Shown: piece after piece, positions 52,700-61,726 of the stretch
Position numbering within the stretch: the first letter of the stretch is position 1
Layout: every line of letters starts with the position of its first letter
Assembly: GCA_024235915.1 (NCBI GenBank)
Contig: JACKLO010000018.1
Span: forward strand, 78,176 to 142,175
Origin: Burkholderiaceae bacterium
GTDB lineage: Bacteria; Pseudomonadota; Gammaproteobacteria; Burkholderiales; Burkholderiaceae_C
DNA length: 64,000 bases
Reading direction: 5' to 3'
The notes under the pieces: generated by a model
Database searches by the model: none
The model's input: only the letters and a program-made list of their open reading frames with translations
Told to the model about the DNA's origin: nothing
Position numbers and translations under genes: made by a program

Positions 52700-53662
52700 T
52701 CAGCCGCGCACGCCCACCACCCAGGCCATCAGCGGGAAGCTCACGAACGCCGCCACCGTGCTGCTCATGATGATGCGCGCGATGCGGCCGTTGTCGGCGC
52801 CGTACCGCTCCGCCAGCAGCGACACGTTGCTGGCGCTGGGCAGGGCCGCGGCCAGCACCATCACGCCGACCTGGAAGCTGCCGATCGGCAGGCCCATCGC
52901 CACCGCGCCGCCGGCCAGGCCGAAGATCAGCAGCGGGTGCAGCATCAGCTTGATGGCGGCCACCGGCAGGTACTGCCCCGGCGGCGTGCGGCCGTGCACG
53001 TGCTGGCCGGCGCGGTGCAGCACGGCGCCGATGGTGAACAGCGCCACCGGGCTGGCGGCGTCGGCCAGCATTTTCACCACCGTGTCGGCCGGGCCCGGCA
53101 GTGACCAGCCGGCCACCGAGAACAGCGCACCGGCGGCGATGGACCAGGGCAGCGGGTTGGACAGCGCGCCGCGCAGGGCGCGCACGGCGCCGTCGCGCGC
53201 GCCATGGCCCGACGCGTCGCCGGCCTGTGCCAGCGCGATGCACACCGAACTGGTCACGAACAGGTCGCCCAGCACCACGCAGATCACGGGCGCCGCGGCT
53301 TCGGGTCCGAGCAGTGCGGCCATCAGGGGCACCCCCATGAAGCCGGTGTTGGGGAATGCCGCCACCAGGGCCCCGAAGGCAGCGTCCTTCATCGCCACCG
53401 GTGGTTTGAGCGTGACGGCGATGGTGAAGAACACCATCACCGCCCCGGCCAGCAGCCAGACCCCCAGCACCACCGGGTTGAGCAGGTCGAAGATCGGCGT
53501 GCCCGAGCCGAAGCGGAACAGCATGCAGGGCAGCGCGAAGTAGAGGACGAAGGCGTTGAGCCCGGGAATGGCGCTTTCCGGCAGCACATGGCGGTGTGCG
53601 GCCAGGTAACCCGCCAGCACGAGCGCGAAGAACGGGACGGTGACCGAGAGGATGGCTTCCAT
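52700..53662 (-). CDS. AEC-family transporter
   Basis: 320-residue inner-membrane carrier with ten helices in two five-helix halves. It begins LSVTVPFFALVLAGYLAAHR, has LNAFVLYFALPCMLFRFGSG (the AEC Asn-Pro/Ala-Leu-Pro turn), AAFPNTGFMGVPLMAALLGP, and AAALPSASNVSLLAERYG near the end. AEC proteins export auxins, malate/malonate or other organic acids; substrate unknown. Confidence 0.88.
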   Translation of the reverse strand: MEAILSVTVPFFALVLAGYLAAHRHVLPESAIPGLNAFVLYFALPCMLFRFGSGTPIFDLLNPVVLGVWLLAGAVMVFFTIAVTLKPPVAMKDAAFGALVAAFPNTGFMGVPLMAALLGPEAAAPVICVVLGDLFVTSSVCIALAQAGDASGHGARDGAVRALRGALSNPLPWSIAAGALFSVAGWSLPGPADTVVKMLADAASPVALFTIGAVLHRAGQHVHGRTPPGQYLPVAAIKLMLHPLLIFGLAGGAVAMGLPIGSFQVGVMVLAAALPSASNVSLLAERYGADNGRIARIIMSSTVAAFVSFPLMAWVVGVRG

Positions 53663-53757
53663 GACGACGGGGTCGGGCGGGCGGCGGGCGGGGTCCGGCG
53701 GGCGCCTGCCGTAAGCTGCGCCGCTGCGCTGTCCACTCGCCCAGGCGACCGAACCCG

Positions 53758-55635
53758 ATGTCCCGATTGTTCTCGATGTTGCGCCGCACCGTGGTCGGCA
53801 CCTGGTGGGCGCTCGATGTCGTCCGCCGCACGTTGCTCAACCTGCTGCTGGCGCTCTTGCTGCTGGCCCTGGCCTGGTGGGCACTGCGCCCGGGGCCGCC
53901 GCCGCTGGTGCCGGGCACGACCCTGGTGCTTGACCTGCAGGGCCCGCTGCGCGAGCAGTTCACCGGCAGCGCGCGCGACAACCTGCTGCGCCAGGCGCGT
54001 GGCGACAACCTGCGCCAGGTGCGCCTGCGTGACGTGCTGGCGGCGCTGGACGCTGCCGGGCGCGACCCCGCCATCGCGCGGGTGCTGCTGATGACGGACG
54101 ACTTCGCCGGCGCTGGCCCGGCGTCGCTGCGCGAGGTGGCCACCGCACTGCAGCGTGTGCGCGCCGCCGGCAAGCCGGTCTGGGCCTGGTCGGCGGGCTA
54201 TTCACAGGCCGCCTATTTCCTGGCCGCACAGGCCGACCAGGTCTTCCTGCACCCGATGGGTGAAGTCTCGATCACGGGTTACGGCGGCCACCGGCTCTAC
54301 TTCGGCGAGGCGTTCTCGCGCGTGGGCGTGCAGGCCCATGTGCTGCGTGCCGGCGCCTACAAGAATGCCGGCGAGACCTGGGTGGCCAGTGGCCCGTCGC
54401 CGCAGACACTGGAGGCTGACCGCACGGTGCTTGACGCGCTGTGGTTGGACTACACCACCACCGTGGAACAGGCGCGCAAGCTGCCCGCCGGCAGCCTGGC
54501 GGCGCTGATCGAACAGCTGCCGGCGCGCCTGGCCGCGGTGGGCGGTGACGGCGCGGCACTGGCGCGCCAGGCGGGCCTTGTGGATGCCTTGAAGACGCCC
54601 GACGAACTCGAGGCCCTGCTGCGTGAAGGCGCGGGCGACGACCCGGTGCGCAAGAGCTTCCGCCGCGTCGGTTTCGGCGAATACCTGGCGCGCCAACGCT
54701 TCCCGCGCCCGGAGGCCGTGGTCGGCGTGGTGGTGGCCGAAGGCGAGATCCGCGATGGCAACGCGCCACCGGGCGCGGTGGGTGGCGACAGCACGGCGGC
54801 GCTGATCCATCGCGCGCGCGAGGACGAGCGCGTGAAGGCGCTGGTGCTGCGGGTGGACTCGCCCGGCGGAAGTGCCTTCGCGTCGGAGCGCATTCGCCGT
54901 GAACTGGTGCTCACGCGCGCCGCTGGCAAGCCGGTGGTGGTGTCGATGGGCGATGTGGCGGCCTCCGGGGGTTACTGGATCGCCACCGCGAGCGACGAGG
55001 TGATCGCCGACCCGTCCACCATCACCGGCTCCATCGGCGTGATCGCGATGTTCCCCGGCTTCCACGAAGCGCTGGCGCGGCTGGGCCTGCACACCGGCGG
55101 CCACACCACCACCTGGCTGGCCGGCGCGGCCGATCCGTCACGCCCGCTGGACCCGCGGCTGGCGCAGGTGATCCAGTCGGGCATCGACCACACCTACGCG
55201 CAGTTCACCAGTCATGTGGCCGACGCGCGCCAGCGCCCGGTGGCCGAGGTGCAGGCGGTGGCACAAGGCCGCATCTGGACCGGCGCCCAGGCGCTGGCGC
55301 GCGGCCTGGTGGACCGCACCGGCCGCCTGGACGACGCGCTGGCTGCCGCCGCGCAGCGCGCCCAGTTGGCCGACGGCAGTTGGCGCGCGGCTTACATCGA
55401 GGCCGAACCCGGCCGGCTGGACCGGCTGGTGCTGATGCTGGGGTCGTCGCTGGTGCAGGCCTTGCCGCTGCCGCAGGCCACGCTGCCGCCCGAGGCGACC
55501 GACCTTCTGGCCCTGGCACGCGCCTGGTGGCCGGCGGGCGCCACAGCTGCGGGCGCGCTGGGCGACGCGCTGCGCACCGCGGGCGCGCTGCCGCCGGGCG
55601 AGCCGCTGGCCCATTGCCTGTGCGGCGTGCCGTGA
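53758..55635 (+). CDS. sppA: Signal peptide peptidase SppA, 67K type
   Basis: 625 residues: one N-terminal membrane helix (LLNLLLALLLLALAWWAL) followed by two tandem peptidase-S49 domains. The catalytic Lys202 is in AYKNAGETW and the nucleophile Ser403 in DVAASGGYWIATA, the cross-domain Lys/Ser dyad of the long E. coli-type enzyme. Degrades released signal peptides in the membrane. It is separated from the convergent ycbK-like gene by 28 bp. Confidence 0.92.
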   Translation: MSRLFSMLRRTVVGTWWALDVVRRTLLNLLLALLLLALAWWALRPGPPPLVPGTTLVLDLQGPLREQFTGSARDNLLRQARGDNLRQVRLRDVLAALDAAGRDPAIARVLLMTDDFAGAGPASLREVATALQRVRAAGKPVWAWSAGYSQAAYFLAAQADQVFLHPMGEVSITGYGGHRLYFGEAFSRVGVQAHVLRAGAYKNAGETWVASGPSPQTLEADRTVLDALWLDYTTTVEQARKLPAGSLAALIEQLPARLAAVGGDGAALARQAGLVDALKTPDELEALLREGAGDDPVRKSFRRVGFGEYLARQRFPRPEAVVGVVVAEGEIRDGNAPPGAVGGDSTAALIHRAREDERVKALVLRVDSPGGSAFASERIRRELVLTRAAGKPVVVSMGDVAASGGYWIATASDEVIADPSTITGSIGVIAMFPGFHEALARLGLHTGGHTTTWLAGAADPSRPLDPRLAQVIQSGIDHTYAQFTSHVADARQRPVAEVQAVAQGRIWTGAQALARGLVDRTGRLDDALAAAAQRAQLADGSWRAAYIEAEPGRLDRLVLMLGSSLVQALPLPQATLPPEATDLLALARAWWPAGATAAGALGDALRTAGALPPGEPLAHCLCGVP

Positions 55636-55663
55636 TGCGGCGTGGCCGGTGCCTCGGCCAGGG

Positions 55664-56239
55664 TCACCAGCGCCGCACGCGCCCCACGTCCACGTGCACG
55701 AACTGCTCGCGCGGGTAGTAACCCACCCCGCCGCGCTGCAGCGCCAGCGCCGCATCGCGCAAATCGGCCAGCGGCACGCCGGGCAGGCGGATGTCGATGG
55801 CCTGGCCCGCCATGTGCAGGCTGCGCGTGGCCACGCCGCCGCCGCGCGTGGCCTTCAGCTGCGCATTGGTCTTCGGCGAACGGTAGCCCGAGATCACCTG
55901 GAACGGCGCCGGGGCGCCGCCCACCGGGCCCAGCGTGGTGCGCAGCGCATGCAGCAGGTCGTGCAGGCGCGGGTCGATGTGGCCCACATCGCCGCTGTAG
56001 TGATCGCGCAGGAAGTGGTCCAGCTGCTGCAAGGCTGCGGGCTCGTAGCGCGGGCCGATGGCATAGACCACATCGATGTCCTCGCGCGTGTGCGTGTGCG
56101 CCATCGCCAGTTCGCGCGGTGCCGCGGCCAGTGCGCGGCCCGGGATCACCAGCGCCGGGGCTGCGGCCGTGACGGCGGCCGCGCGCAGGCCCTGGCGCAG
56201 CGACAGGTGCAGGAACTGGCGGCGGGCAGGTCGTTTCAT
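55664..56239 (-). CDS. YcbK/DUF882 family periplasmic protein
   Basis: 191 residues with a twin-Arg-like N-terminus (RRQFLHLSLRQGLRAAAVTA) and a mature D-Ala-D-Ala/M15-like fold: VISGYRSPKTNAQLKATRGG (Ser-Gly-Tyr-Arg), then RSLHMAGQAIDIRLPGVP with metal-ligand His/Asp, and YYPREQFVHVDVGRVRRW. Probably a murein-active metallo-enzyme. ATGA overlap with the L,D-transpeptidase parallels the adjacent ycbB-ycbK genes of E. coli. Confidence 0.87.
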   Translation of the reverse strand: MKRPARRQFLHLSLRQGLRAAAVTAAAPALVIPGRALAAAPRELAMAHTHTREDIDVVYAIGPRYEPAALQQLDHFLRDHYSGDVGHIDPRLHDLLHALRTTLGPVGGAPAPFQVISGYRSPKTNAQLKATRGGGVATRSLHMAGQAIDIRLPGVPLADLRDAALALQRGGVGYYPREQFVHVDVGRVRRW

Positions 56240-57711
56240 CGGTCGGCTCCCTCGGGCCGGTGGCGGGACTGCAGGGCGGCATCCAGCCGCCGGTCCAGCC
56301 CATAGACATCGTCGTAGAAATGGGTGCGACCGTCCTTGACCAAAGTGGTTCCATACGCGATCAGCACCGGGATCGGCGCCGCCAGCGCCAGCGTGCTGGA
56401 CGTGCCGGCTGTCATCGCGGTGCGGATGCGGGCCGCATCCCAGCCGGCTTGGTCGCGCAGCACCCACTGCGCCAGCGCCTCGGGCTGTTCCAGGCGGATG
56501 CAGCCGTGGCTGAAGTCGCGCCGTGCACGGTCGAACAGGCTCACCGACGGCGTGTGGTGCAGGTAAATGGCCTCGCGGTTGGGGAACACGAACTTGATGT
56601 CGCCCAGCGCGTTGCGTGGCCCGGGCCGTTGCCGGATGCGCCAGCCGCCGGCGAGCACCGCGTCCAGCCGCGTGGCCGACAACGCGGTGTCCACCTGGCC
56701 ACCGGGGCCGACGAACTCGTAGCCTTCGCGCGCCCAGTGGCCCGGGTCGCGGCGCAGGCGCGGCACCAGTTCCTTGCGCGCGATCGATGGCGGCACGTTC
56801 CAGTAGGGGCTGAACTCGATGAAGCGCAGGTCCTCGTCGATCAGCGGCGTGCGTGTGTCGGCGGCCTTGCCCACCACCACGCGCATCGTCAACTGCACGC
56901 GGATGCGGCCGTCCACCACCTCGTAGGCGCGCAGCACGTATTCCGGGATGTTGACGACGATCATGCGCCGGCCCTGCAGCAGCGGGGTCCAGCGCAGGCG
57001 CTCCAGCGTCAGTTCGATCTGCCGCGCGCGCTGCGCCGGCGTGACCTGCAGTGCCGCCCAGGTGGCGCGGCCGAGCACGCCGTCGTCGGCCAGGCCGTGG
57101 CGCTGCTGGAAGCGGCGCAGGCCGTCGGCCAGCGGCTCGGTGCCGGTGAGGTCACCCCAGGCCTGCAGGCGGGCCCGCAGCACGCCGGCGCCGGGCCAGG
57201 CGGACAGGTCCTCCAGCTTGCCGGACTTCGGCAGCGCCGGCAGGGGCGCGACCCAGGCCCGGTCGGCCGCCAGCGCCCGGCAGCGCGCCAGGGCGTCACG
57301 CAGATGGCCGTAGGTGGGCAGTGGCGGCACGGCGGCGGCCACGGCATCGGTGAGGCGTCCGCGCGCAAGCGCCTGCTGCAGCACGGTGGCCGCGTCGAAC
57401 GGCACGCGGCGCACCGGGCGGAAGTCGTGGTGGATGGCGTGCGGGTCGATGCGGCCCGCATGAAGGTCGTGCAGGAACCGCAGCACGGCGGTGTCGAGAC
57501 GTGGCGCCAGGGTGACGGGGTCTGCAGCTTCCGCCAGTGCGCGGGCGAGGGCGGCGGCACCGTAGTCCCGGGGATCCAGGCCGTGGCTGGCCGCGTCGGC
57601 CAGCAGCGCCACGGCCTCGCGCGCCAGGGCGTCGGTCCACGGTGTGCTGCCCTGCGCCGCTGCCCATGCCGGCCACGACAGGCCGGCCTGAAGCAGGGTG
57701 CGTCGTTGCAT
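56236..57711 (-). CDS. YcbB-type L,D-transpeptidase
   Basis: 491 residues: N-terminal transpeptidase scaffold (~30-190), peptidoglycan-binding domain around 205-255 (LRRFQQRHGLADDGVLGRAT), and C-terminal YkuD domain with FSHGCIRLEQPEALAQW holding nucleophile Cys404 and its His. Forms 3-3 cross-links or anchors proteins to murein. MQRRTLLQAGL at 57711 gives a Tat-like or weak Sec signal. TACCAT lies 7 bases before the ATG. The downstream YcbK-like gene is coupled. Confidence 0.9.
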   Translation of the reverse strand: MQRRTLLQAGLSWPAWAAAQGSTPWTDALAREAVALLADAASHGLDPRDYGAAALARALAEAADPVTLAPRLDTAVLRFLHDLHAGRIDPHAIHHDFRPVRRVPFDAATVLQQALARGRLTDAVAAAVPPLPTYGHLRDALARCRALAADRAWVAPLPALPKSGKLEDLSAWPGAGVLRARLQAWGDLTGTEPLADGLRRFQQRHGLADDGVLGRATWAALQVTPAQRARQIELTLERLRWTPLLQGRRMIVVNIPEYVLRAYEVVDGRIRVQLTMRVVVGKAADTRTPLIDEDLRFIEFSPYWNVPPSIARKELVPRLRRDPGHWAREGYEFVGPGGQVDTALSATRLDAVLAGGWRIRQRPGPRNALGDIKFVFPNREAIYLHHTPSVSLFDRARRDFSHGCIRLEQPEALAQWVLRDQAGWDAARIRTAMTAGTSSTLALAAPIPVLIAYGTTLVKDGRTHFYDDVYGLDRRLDAALQSRHRPEGADR

Positions 57712-57764
57712 CGCAGCGATGGTAGCCGCCGCGTCGCTATGATCCGCGCCCTGTACTGATACAG

Positions 57765-57834
57765 CCCCCGCGCTCACTGCGTTCGCGGCCCCCCGAGGGG
57801 CGGTCAGCGCCCTCGGAGCGGCCGGGCGGCGCTG
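57765..57834. repeat. Interspersed ~70-bp repeat, copy 1
   Basis: Starts CCCCCGCGCTCACTGCGTTCG and ends GGAGCGGCCGGGCGGCGCTG. Contains two G/C hairpin-like pairs (CCCCGAGGGG and others). The general form resembles a frequent intergenic repeat of Burkholderiales as I remember it; a search would confirm. It lies between the divergent transpeptidase and helicase genes. Confidence 0.75.
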
Positions 57835-57840
57835 CAATGA

Positions 57841-57911
57841 CCCCCACGCTCACTACGTTCGCTGCCCCCCGAGGGGGCTGTCAGCCCCTTCGGAGCGGCC
57901 GGGCGGCGCTG
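57841..57911. repeat. Interspersed ~70-bp repeat, copy 2, abutting the helicase start
   Basis: Direct copy with a handful of substitutions (for example GCTGCCCCCC for GCGGCCCCCC), ending three bases before the rep-like ATG at 57914. The helicase therefore has repeat sequence as its leader and no Shine-Dalgarno outside the repeat. Confidence 0.75.
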
Positions 57912-57913
57912 AC

Positions 57914-59920
57914 ATGGCCGACACCCTGAACAACGCCCAGATGCAGGCCGTGCAGCACCTGTGCGGCCCCTGCCTCGTGCTCGCGGGCGCCGGGTCGGGT
58001 AAGACGCGGGTGATCACGCACAAGATCGTGCGCCTGCTGCAGGAAGGGCTGCGGCCGAGCGAGATCGCGGCCATCACCTTCACCAACAAGGCGGCGCAGG
58101 AGATGCGCGAGCGCGCCAAGGCGCTCACGGGCCCGCGCGCGGCCAAGGACCTGCTGGTCAGCACCTTCCACTCGCTGGGCGTGCGCCTGCTGCGCGAGGA
58201 CGGCGAGCGCCTGGGCCTGAAGCCCAACTTCTCGATCCTGGACAGCGACGACGTGCTGGGCGTGCTGCGCGACGCCGGCGGCACCACCGACGCCGCCCTG
58301 GCGCGGCGCTGGCAGTGGACCATCAGCCTGTGGAAGAACCAGGGCCTGGACGCTGCCGGTGCGCAGGCCGCGGCGCAGGACGAGGACGAGCGCGTGGCGG
58401 CGCAGGTGATGGGGCGTTACCAGGAGCGCCTGAGCGCCTTCCAGGCGGTGGACTTCGACGACCTGATCGGCCTGCCGCTGGCTCTGCTGCAGCGCGACGA
58501 TCAAACGCGCGGCAAGTGGCGCACGCGGCTGAAGCACGTGCTGGTGGACGAGGTGCAGGACACCAACGCCGTGCAGTACGAACTGCTCAAGGCGATGGTG
58601 GGCGACGAGGGCGTGTTCACCGCCGTGGGCGACGACGACCAGAGCATCTACGGCTGGCGCGGCGCCACCATCGAGAACCTCAAGCGCCTGCCGCAGGACT
58701 ACCCCGCGCTCACGGTGATCCCGCTGGAGCAGAACTACCGCTCCACCGGTCACATCCTGCGCGCGGCCAATGCCGTGATCGCGAACAACCCCAAGATCTT
58801 CGAAAAGAAGCTGTGGAGCGAGTTCGGCGACGGCGAGCCGGTGCGCCTGATCGAGGCGGATGGCGAGGAGCACGAGGCCGAGCGCGCCGTGGCCTTCATC
58901 CAGGCGCTGCGCAGCAACGGCGCAACGTTCGCGGACTTCGCCATCCTCTACCGCGCCAACCACCAGGCCCGCGTGTTCGAGCAGAAGCTGCGCGCGGCGC
59001 AGCTGCCCTACAAGGTCTCCGGCGGGCAGAGCTTCTTCGACCGCGCGGAGATCAAGGACCTCACCGCCTGGCTGCGCCTGCTGGTCAACAACGACGACGA
59101 CCCGGCCTTCCTGCGCGCCGTGACCACGCCCAAGCGCGGCATCGGCCACCAGACGCTGGGCAGCCTGGGCGAATTCGCGGCGCAGCGCAAGATCAGCCTG
59201 TACGAGGCGCTGTTCGCGCCCACGCTGGGCGCCGCGCTGAAGGGCCGCACCATCGACGCGCTGCACGAGTTCGGCCGCTTCGTGAACGACCTGGAATACC
59301 GTGCCCGCCATGCCGAGGGTGGCGAGGCGGCGCGTGCCTTGCTGATGGGCTGGCTCACCGACATCGGCTACGAGCAGCACCTGCGGGACGGCGAGGACAG
59401 CGAGAAGCTGGCCACGGCGCGCTGGGGCAACGTGCTGGACTTCGTGGACTGGATCGCCCGCCGCTGCGAAGGTGATGAAGCCACCGCCAAGCAGACCGTG
59501 CTGCAGGTGGCACAGACCATCAGCGTCATCCTCAGCCTGGCCGAGCGCGGCGAGGAGCAGGACGTGGTGACGCTGTCCACGCTGCACGCGTCCAAGGGCC
59601 TGGAATGGCCGCACGTGGTGCTGGCCGGCGTCAACGAAGGCCTGCTGCCCTTCCGCAGCGACGGCGAGGAGATGACGCCCGAGCGCCTGGAAGAAGAGCG
59701 CCGCCTGATGTACGTGGGCATCACGCGCGCGCGGCGCACGTTGGCGGTGAGCACGCTGCGCCGCCGCAAGCGCGGCCGCGAGACGGTGGCCGGCGTGCCC
59801 AGCCGCTTCATCGCCGAGATGAAGCTGCACGAGGCCGGCGCGAAGGAAGACCCGCGCGAACGCCTGAAGCGGCTGCGCGCCGAACTCGCCGCCAAGGCGG
59901 CGCCGGAGAACGTGGGATGA
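57914..59920 (+). CDS. rep: ATP-dependent DNA helicase, Rep/UvrD family (SF1)
   Basis: 668 residues of SF1A helicase. Motif I VLAGAGSGKT at 22-31, motif Ia AITFTNKAAQEMRERAK, motif II VDEVQDTN, motif III VGDDDQSIYGWRGA, motif IV LEQNYRST, motif V LSTLHASKGLEWPHVVLAGV, motif VI EERRLMYVGITRA. Features resemble Rep more than UvrD (STFHSLG, QSFFDRAEIKDL). The 3' end has ATGA overlap with a 15-codon ORF. Moves on single-stranded DNA at replication forks. Confidence 0.92.
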   Translation: MADTLNNAQMQAVQHLCGPCLVLAGAGSGKTRVITHKIVRLLQEGLRPSEIAAITFTNKAAQEMRERAKALTGPRAAKDLLVSTFHSLGVRLLREDGERLGLKPNFSILDSDDVLGVLRDAGGTTDAALARRWQWTISLWKNQGLDAAGAQAAAQDEDERVAAQVMGRYQERLSAFQAVDFDDLIGLPLALLQRDDQTRGKWRTRLKHVLVDEVQDTNAVQYELLKAMVGDEGVFTAVGDDDQSIYGWRGATIENLKRLPQDYPALTVIPLEQNYRSTGHILRAANAVIANNPKIFEKKLWSEFGDGEPVRLIEADGEEHEAERAVAFIQALRSNGATFADFAILYRANHQARVFEQKLRAAQLPYKVSGGQSFFDRAEIKDLTAWLRLLVNNDDDPAFLRAVTTPKRGIGHQTLGSLGEFAAQRKISLYEALFAPTLGAALKGRTIDALHEFGRFVNDLEYRARHAEGGEAARALLMGWLTDIGYEQHLRDGEDSEKLATARWGNVLDFVDWIARRCEGDEATAKQTVLQVAQTISVILSLAERGEEQDVVTLSTLHASKGLEWPHVVLAGVNEGLLPFRSDGEEMTPERLEEERRLMYVGITRARRTLAVSTLRRRKRGRETVAGVPSRFIAEMKLHEAGAKEDPRERLKRLRAELAAKAAPENVG

Positions 59921-59964
59921 GTCGCGCCTGGATGGCCGCGGCCGAACCGGTGGCCGTGTGGTGA
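59917..59964 (+). CDS. 15-codon relay ORF between helicase and YhhN genes
   Basis: Starts with ATGA overlapping the helicase stop and encodes MSRAWMAAAEPVAVW. Its TGA overlaps the GTG of the next gene (GTGA). Ribosomes ending the helicase could therefore reinitiate twice and reach the YhhN gene by coupling. It may be a fortuitous mini-ORF, but two exact stop-start overlaps in 48 bases are striking. Confidence 0.4.
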   Translation: MSRAWMAAAEPVAVW

Positions 59965-60635
59965 GCCGGCGCGATGCGGCCCTGGCGGCGGGCACGGCGC
60001 TGGCGGCGCTGCTGGCCATCGCGTCCGCCCCCTGGGCGCTGGGCCTGCCATGGCTGAACTTCGCCTTCAAGCCGCTGGCCACGCTGGGCGTCATCGCCTA
60101 CGCCTGGCCGCGCGGTGCCGATGTGCCGGTGCTGCGGCGCTGGCTGTTGGCCGGGCTCGGGCTGTCGCTGTGCGGCGACGTGGCCCTGCTGTGGCCGCAA
60201 CAGGGTTTCCTGCCCGGGCTGGTGAGCTTTCTGCTGGCCCATCTGGCCTACCTGGCGGGCTTTGCCCACGTCCAGCGCATCGGTGCACGGTGGCTGCCGT
60301 TTGTGGTCTACACGGTGGTGGCGGGCGCCATCCTGTGGCAGCTCTGGCCCGGCGTGCCGGCCGGGCTGCGGGGGCCGGTGGCGGTGTACGTGGTGGCCCT
60401 GGCGTCCATGGCCGCGCAGGCGGCGGTGCTGTGGCGTGCAGGTGCGGCTCGCGGCGCGGTGCTGGCGTTGGGCGGGGCACTGTTCGTCGCCAGCGATGCC
60501 CTGCTGGCCACCAACAAGTTCGGCGGCCCATTGCCGCTGGCGTCGCTGTGGATCCTCATCACCTACTGGTCGGCGCAGTGGTGCATCGCCTCGTTCTTGG
60601 CGCCCGCGAAGAAGCCCTCAAGTTCGCGGCCTTGA
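59961..60635 (+). CDS. YhhN-family membrane protein (lysoplasmalogenase-like)
   Basis: 224 residues with about eight membrane helices. It starts MSRRDAALAAGTALAALLAI and includes NFAFKPLATLGVIAYAWP, GLSLCGDVALLWPQQGFLPG (polar Asp in a helix), LLAHLAYLAGF, and FVASDALLATNKFGGPLPLA with a second Asp. These match the YhhN/TMEM86 family, in which homologues hydrolyse lysoplasmalogens. Two GTGs (59958 and 59961) are possible; the latter overlaps the relay ORF stop. Confidence 0.82.
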   Translation: MSRRDAALAAGTALAALLAIASAPWALGLPWLNFAFKPLATLGVIAYAWPRGADVPVLRRWLLAGLGLSLCGDVALLWPQQGFLPGLVSFLLAHLAYLAGFAHVQRIGARWLPFVVYTVVAGAILWQLWPGVPAGLRGPVAVYVVALASMAAQAAVLWRAGAARGAVLALGGALFVASDALLATNKFGGPLPLASLWILITYWSAQWCIASFLAPAKKPSSSRP

Positions 60636-60668
60636 GGCCGATACCGGGCTGACGACCCGGGGATCTGG

Positions 60669-61157
60669 ATGAACGACCATGGACACCGCGCCTACGCCTT
60701 GGCGCCGCCTTCGGGCGGCGGCGGCGCGCTGTCCGTGCGCCGTGCGGACTGCGCCATGTGTGGTCACCCCGGCGGCGGCGCCAGTGCCTGTGACGCCTGC
60801 GGCGCGCCGTTGACGCCGCCGCCGCGGCTGGAGGAGCCCAGCGAGGCCTTCACCGGCCGCCGCGGCAGCCCGCGCGTGGACCGGGTTGAAACGGCCGTCT
60901 GGCAGCCGTCGCCCCGCCAGGGTGGCGGGCCGCCGATGCAGGTGCGCATGCAGGACATCTCCTTCACCGGCCTCAGCCTGGACGCGCTGCTGGCGGTGCC
61001 CGAAGGCCAGGTGGCGCGGGTCCGTGCCCCCAACATCGACTGCGTGGTCGAGGTCGTGGCCTGCCGTCGCGAAGGTGCGCACTGGCGAATCCACGCCCGC
61101 CTGCTGACGATGCGCCTGCTCACGCGTGCCGGCGCGTTCGTGTCCACCACCGTCTGA
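60669..61157 (+). CDS. Zinc-ribbon and PilZ domain protein
   Basis: 162 residues. A short N-terminal zinc ribbon has Cys28, Cys31, Cys41 and Cys44 (CAMCG, CDACG). It is followed by a compact PilZ-like domain: RGSPR at 65-69 (the RxxxR half), then QDISFTGLSL (D/NxSxxG) at 95-104, and a C-terminal VACRREGAHWRIHARLLTM. PilZ domains bind cyclic di-GMP. Combination with a zinc ribbon in one small protein is uncommon to me. No c-di-GMP enzymes are adjacent. Confidence 0.72.
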   Translation: MNDHGHRAYALAPPSGGGGALSVRRADCAMCGHPGGGASACDACGAPLTPPPRLEEPSEAFTGRRGSPRVDRVETAVWQPSPRQGGGPPMQVRMQDISFTGLSLDALLAVPEGQVARVRAPNIDCVVEVVACRREGAHWRIHARLLTMRLLTRAGAFVSTTV

Positions 61158-61244
61158 GGCTTCCCGCTCGTCCCCAGGCGGGACGATGACCAGCCGGCGG
61201 TCCGCGGCCACGATGGGTTTCCCACCACCCTTCGGGAGCCCACG

Positions 61245-61628
61245 ATGAACCGCGCCGCCCTGCTCACGACCCTGACCCTGACCCTGGTGACTGCCACGTC
61301 GGCCCACGGCGACGAACGCGCCAGCTTTCCCGCCGACGCTGCGGCGCCCGCTGCCGAAGCCTTGCACGCCCGGCTGGCGGGCCGGGTCTTTCGCGCCACC
61401 GACGCGAAGGGGCTGGCCTGGCGCCTGGAGTACTCCCGTCTGGGCCACCTCTTCGTCGATATCGGCACGGGGTTCCAGGACGATGGCCCGTATCGTGTCG
61501 AAGGCAGCCAGGTCTGTGTGACCTTGCGGCGCAGCGGGGCGTCGTGCAGCGAGTACCGGCTGCACCAGGATGCGGTCTACCTACGGCGCGCCAGCAACGG
61601 CGAGATCCTGAAGCTCAACCCGCAATGA
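61245..61628 (+). CDS. Small secreted protein of unknown function
   Basis: 127 residues with a clear signal peptide (AALLTTLTLTLVTATSAHG, cleavage near 22). The mature part contains two Cys (VCVTLRRSGASCSEYR) likely forming a disulfide, and short beta strands (WRLEYSRLGHLFVDIGTGF). A GGGAG lies about 8 bases before the ATG. Unrecognised. Ends about 100 bp from the convergent LytTR gene. Confidence 0.7.
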   Translation: MNRAALLTTLTLTLVTATSAHGDERASFPADAAAPAAEALHARLAGRVFRATDAKGLAWRLEYSRLGHLFVDIGTGFQDDGPYRVEGSQVCVTLRRSGASCSEYRLHQDAVYLRRASNGEILKLNPQ

Positions 61629-61726
61629 CGCCGGCGGCCCGGGCGCTCAAGGAATCGCCGGGCCGCCCCAAGTTTCCTTATGCCTCCTCGGGGGGGTCGG
61701 GCCGGGCGAGCCCGGCCCTTCGGGGC

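Noticed and set aside
57881..60094. 737-residue minus-strand frame opposite the helicase
   Set aside because: All seven SF1 helicase motifs are on the plus strand.
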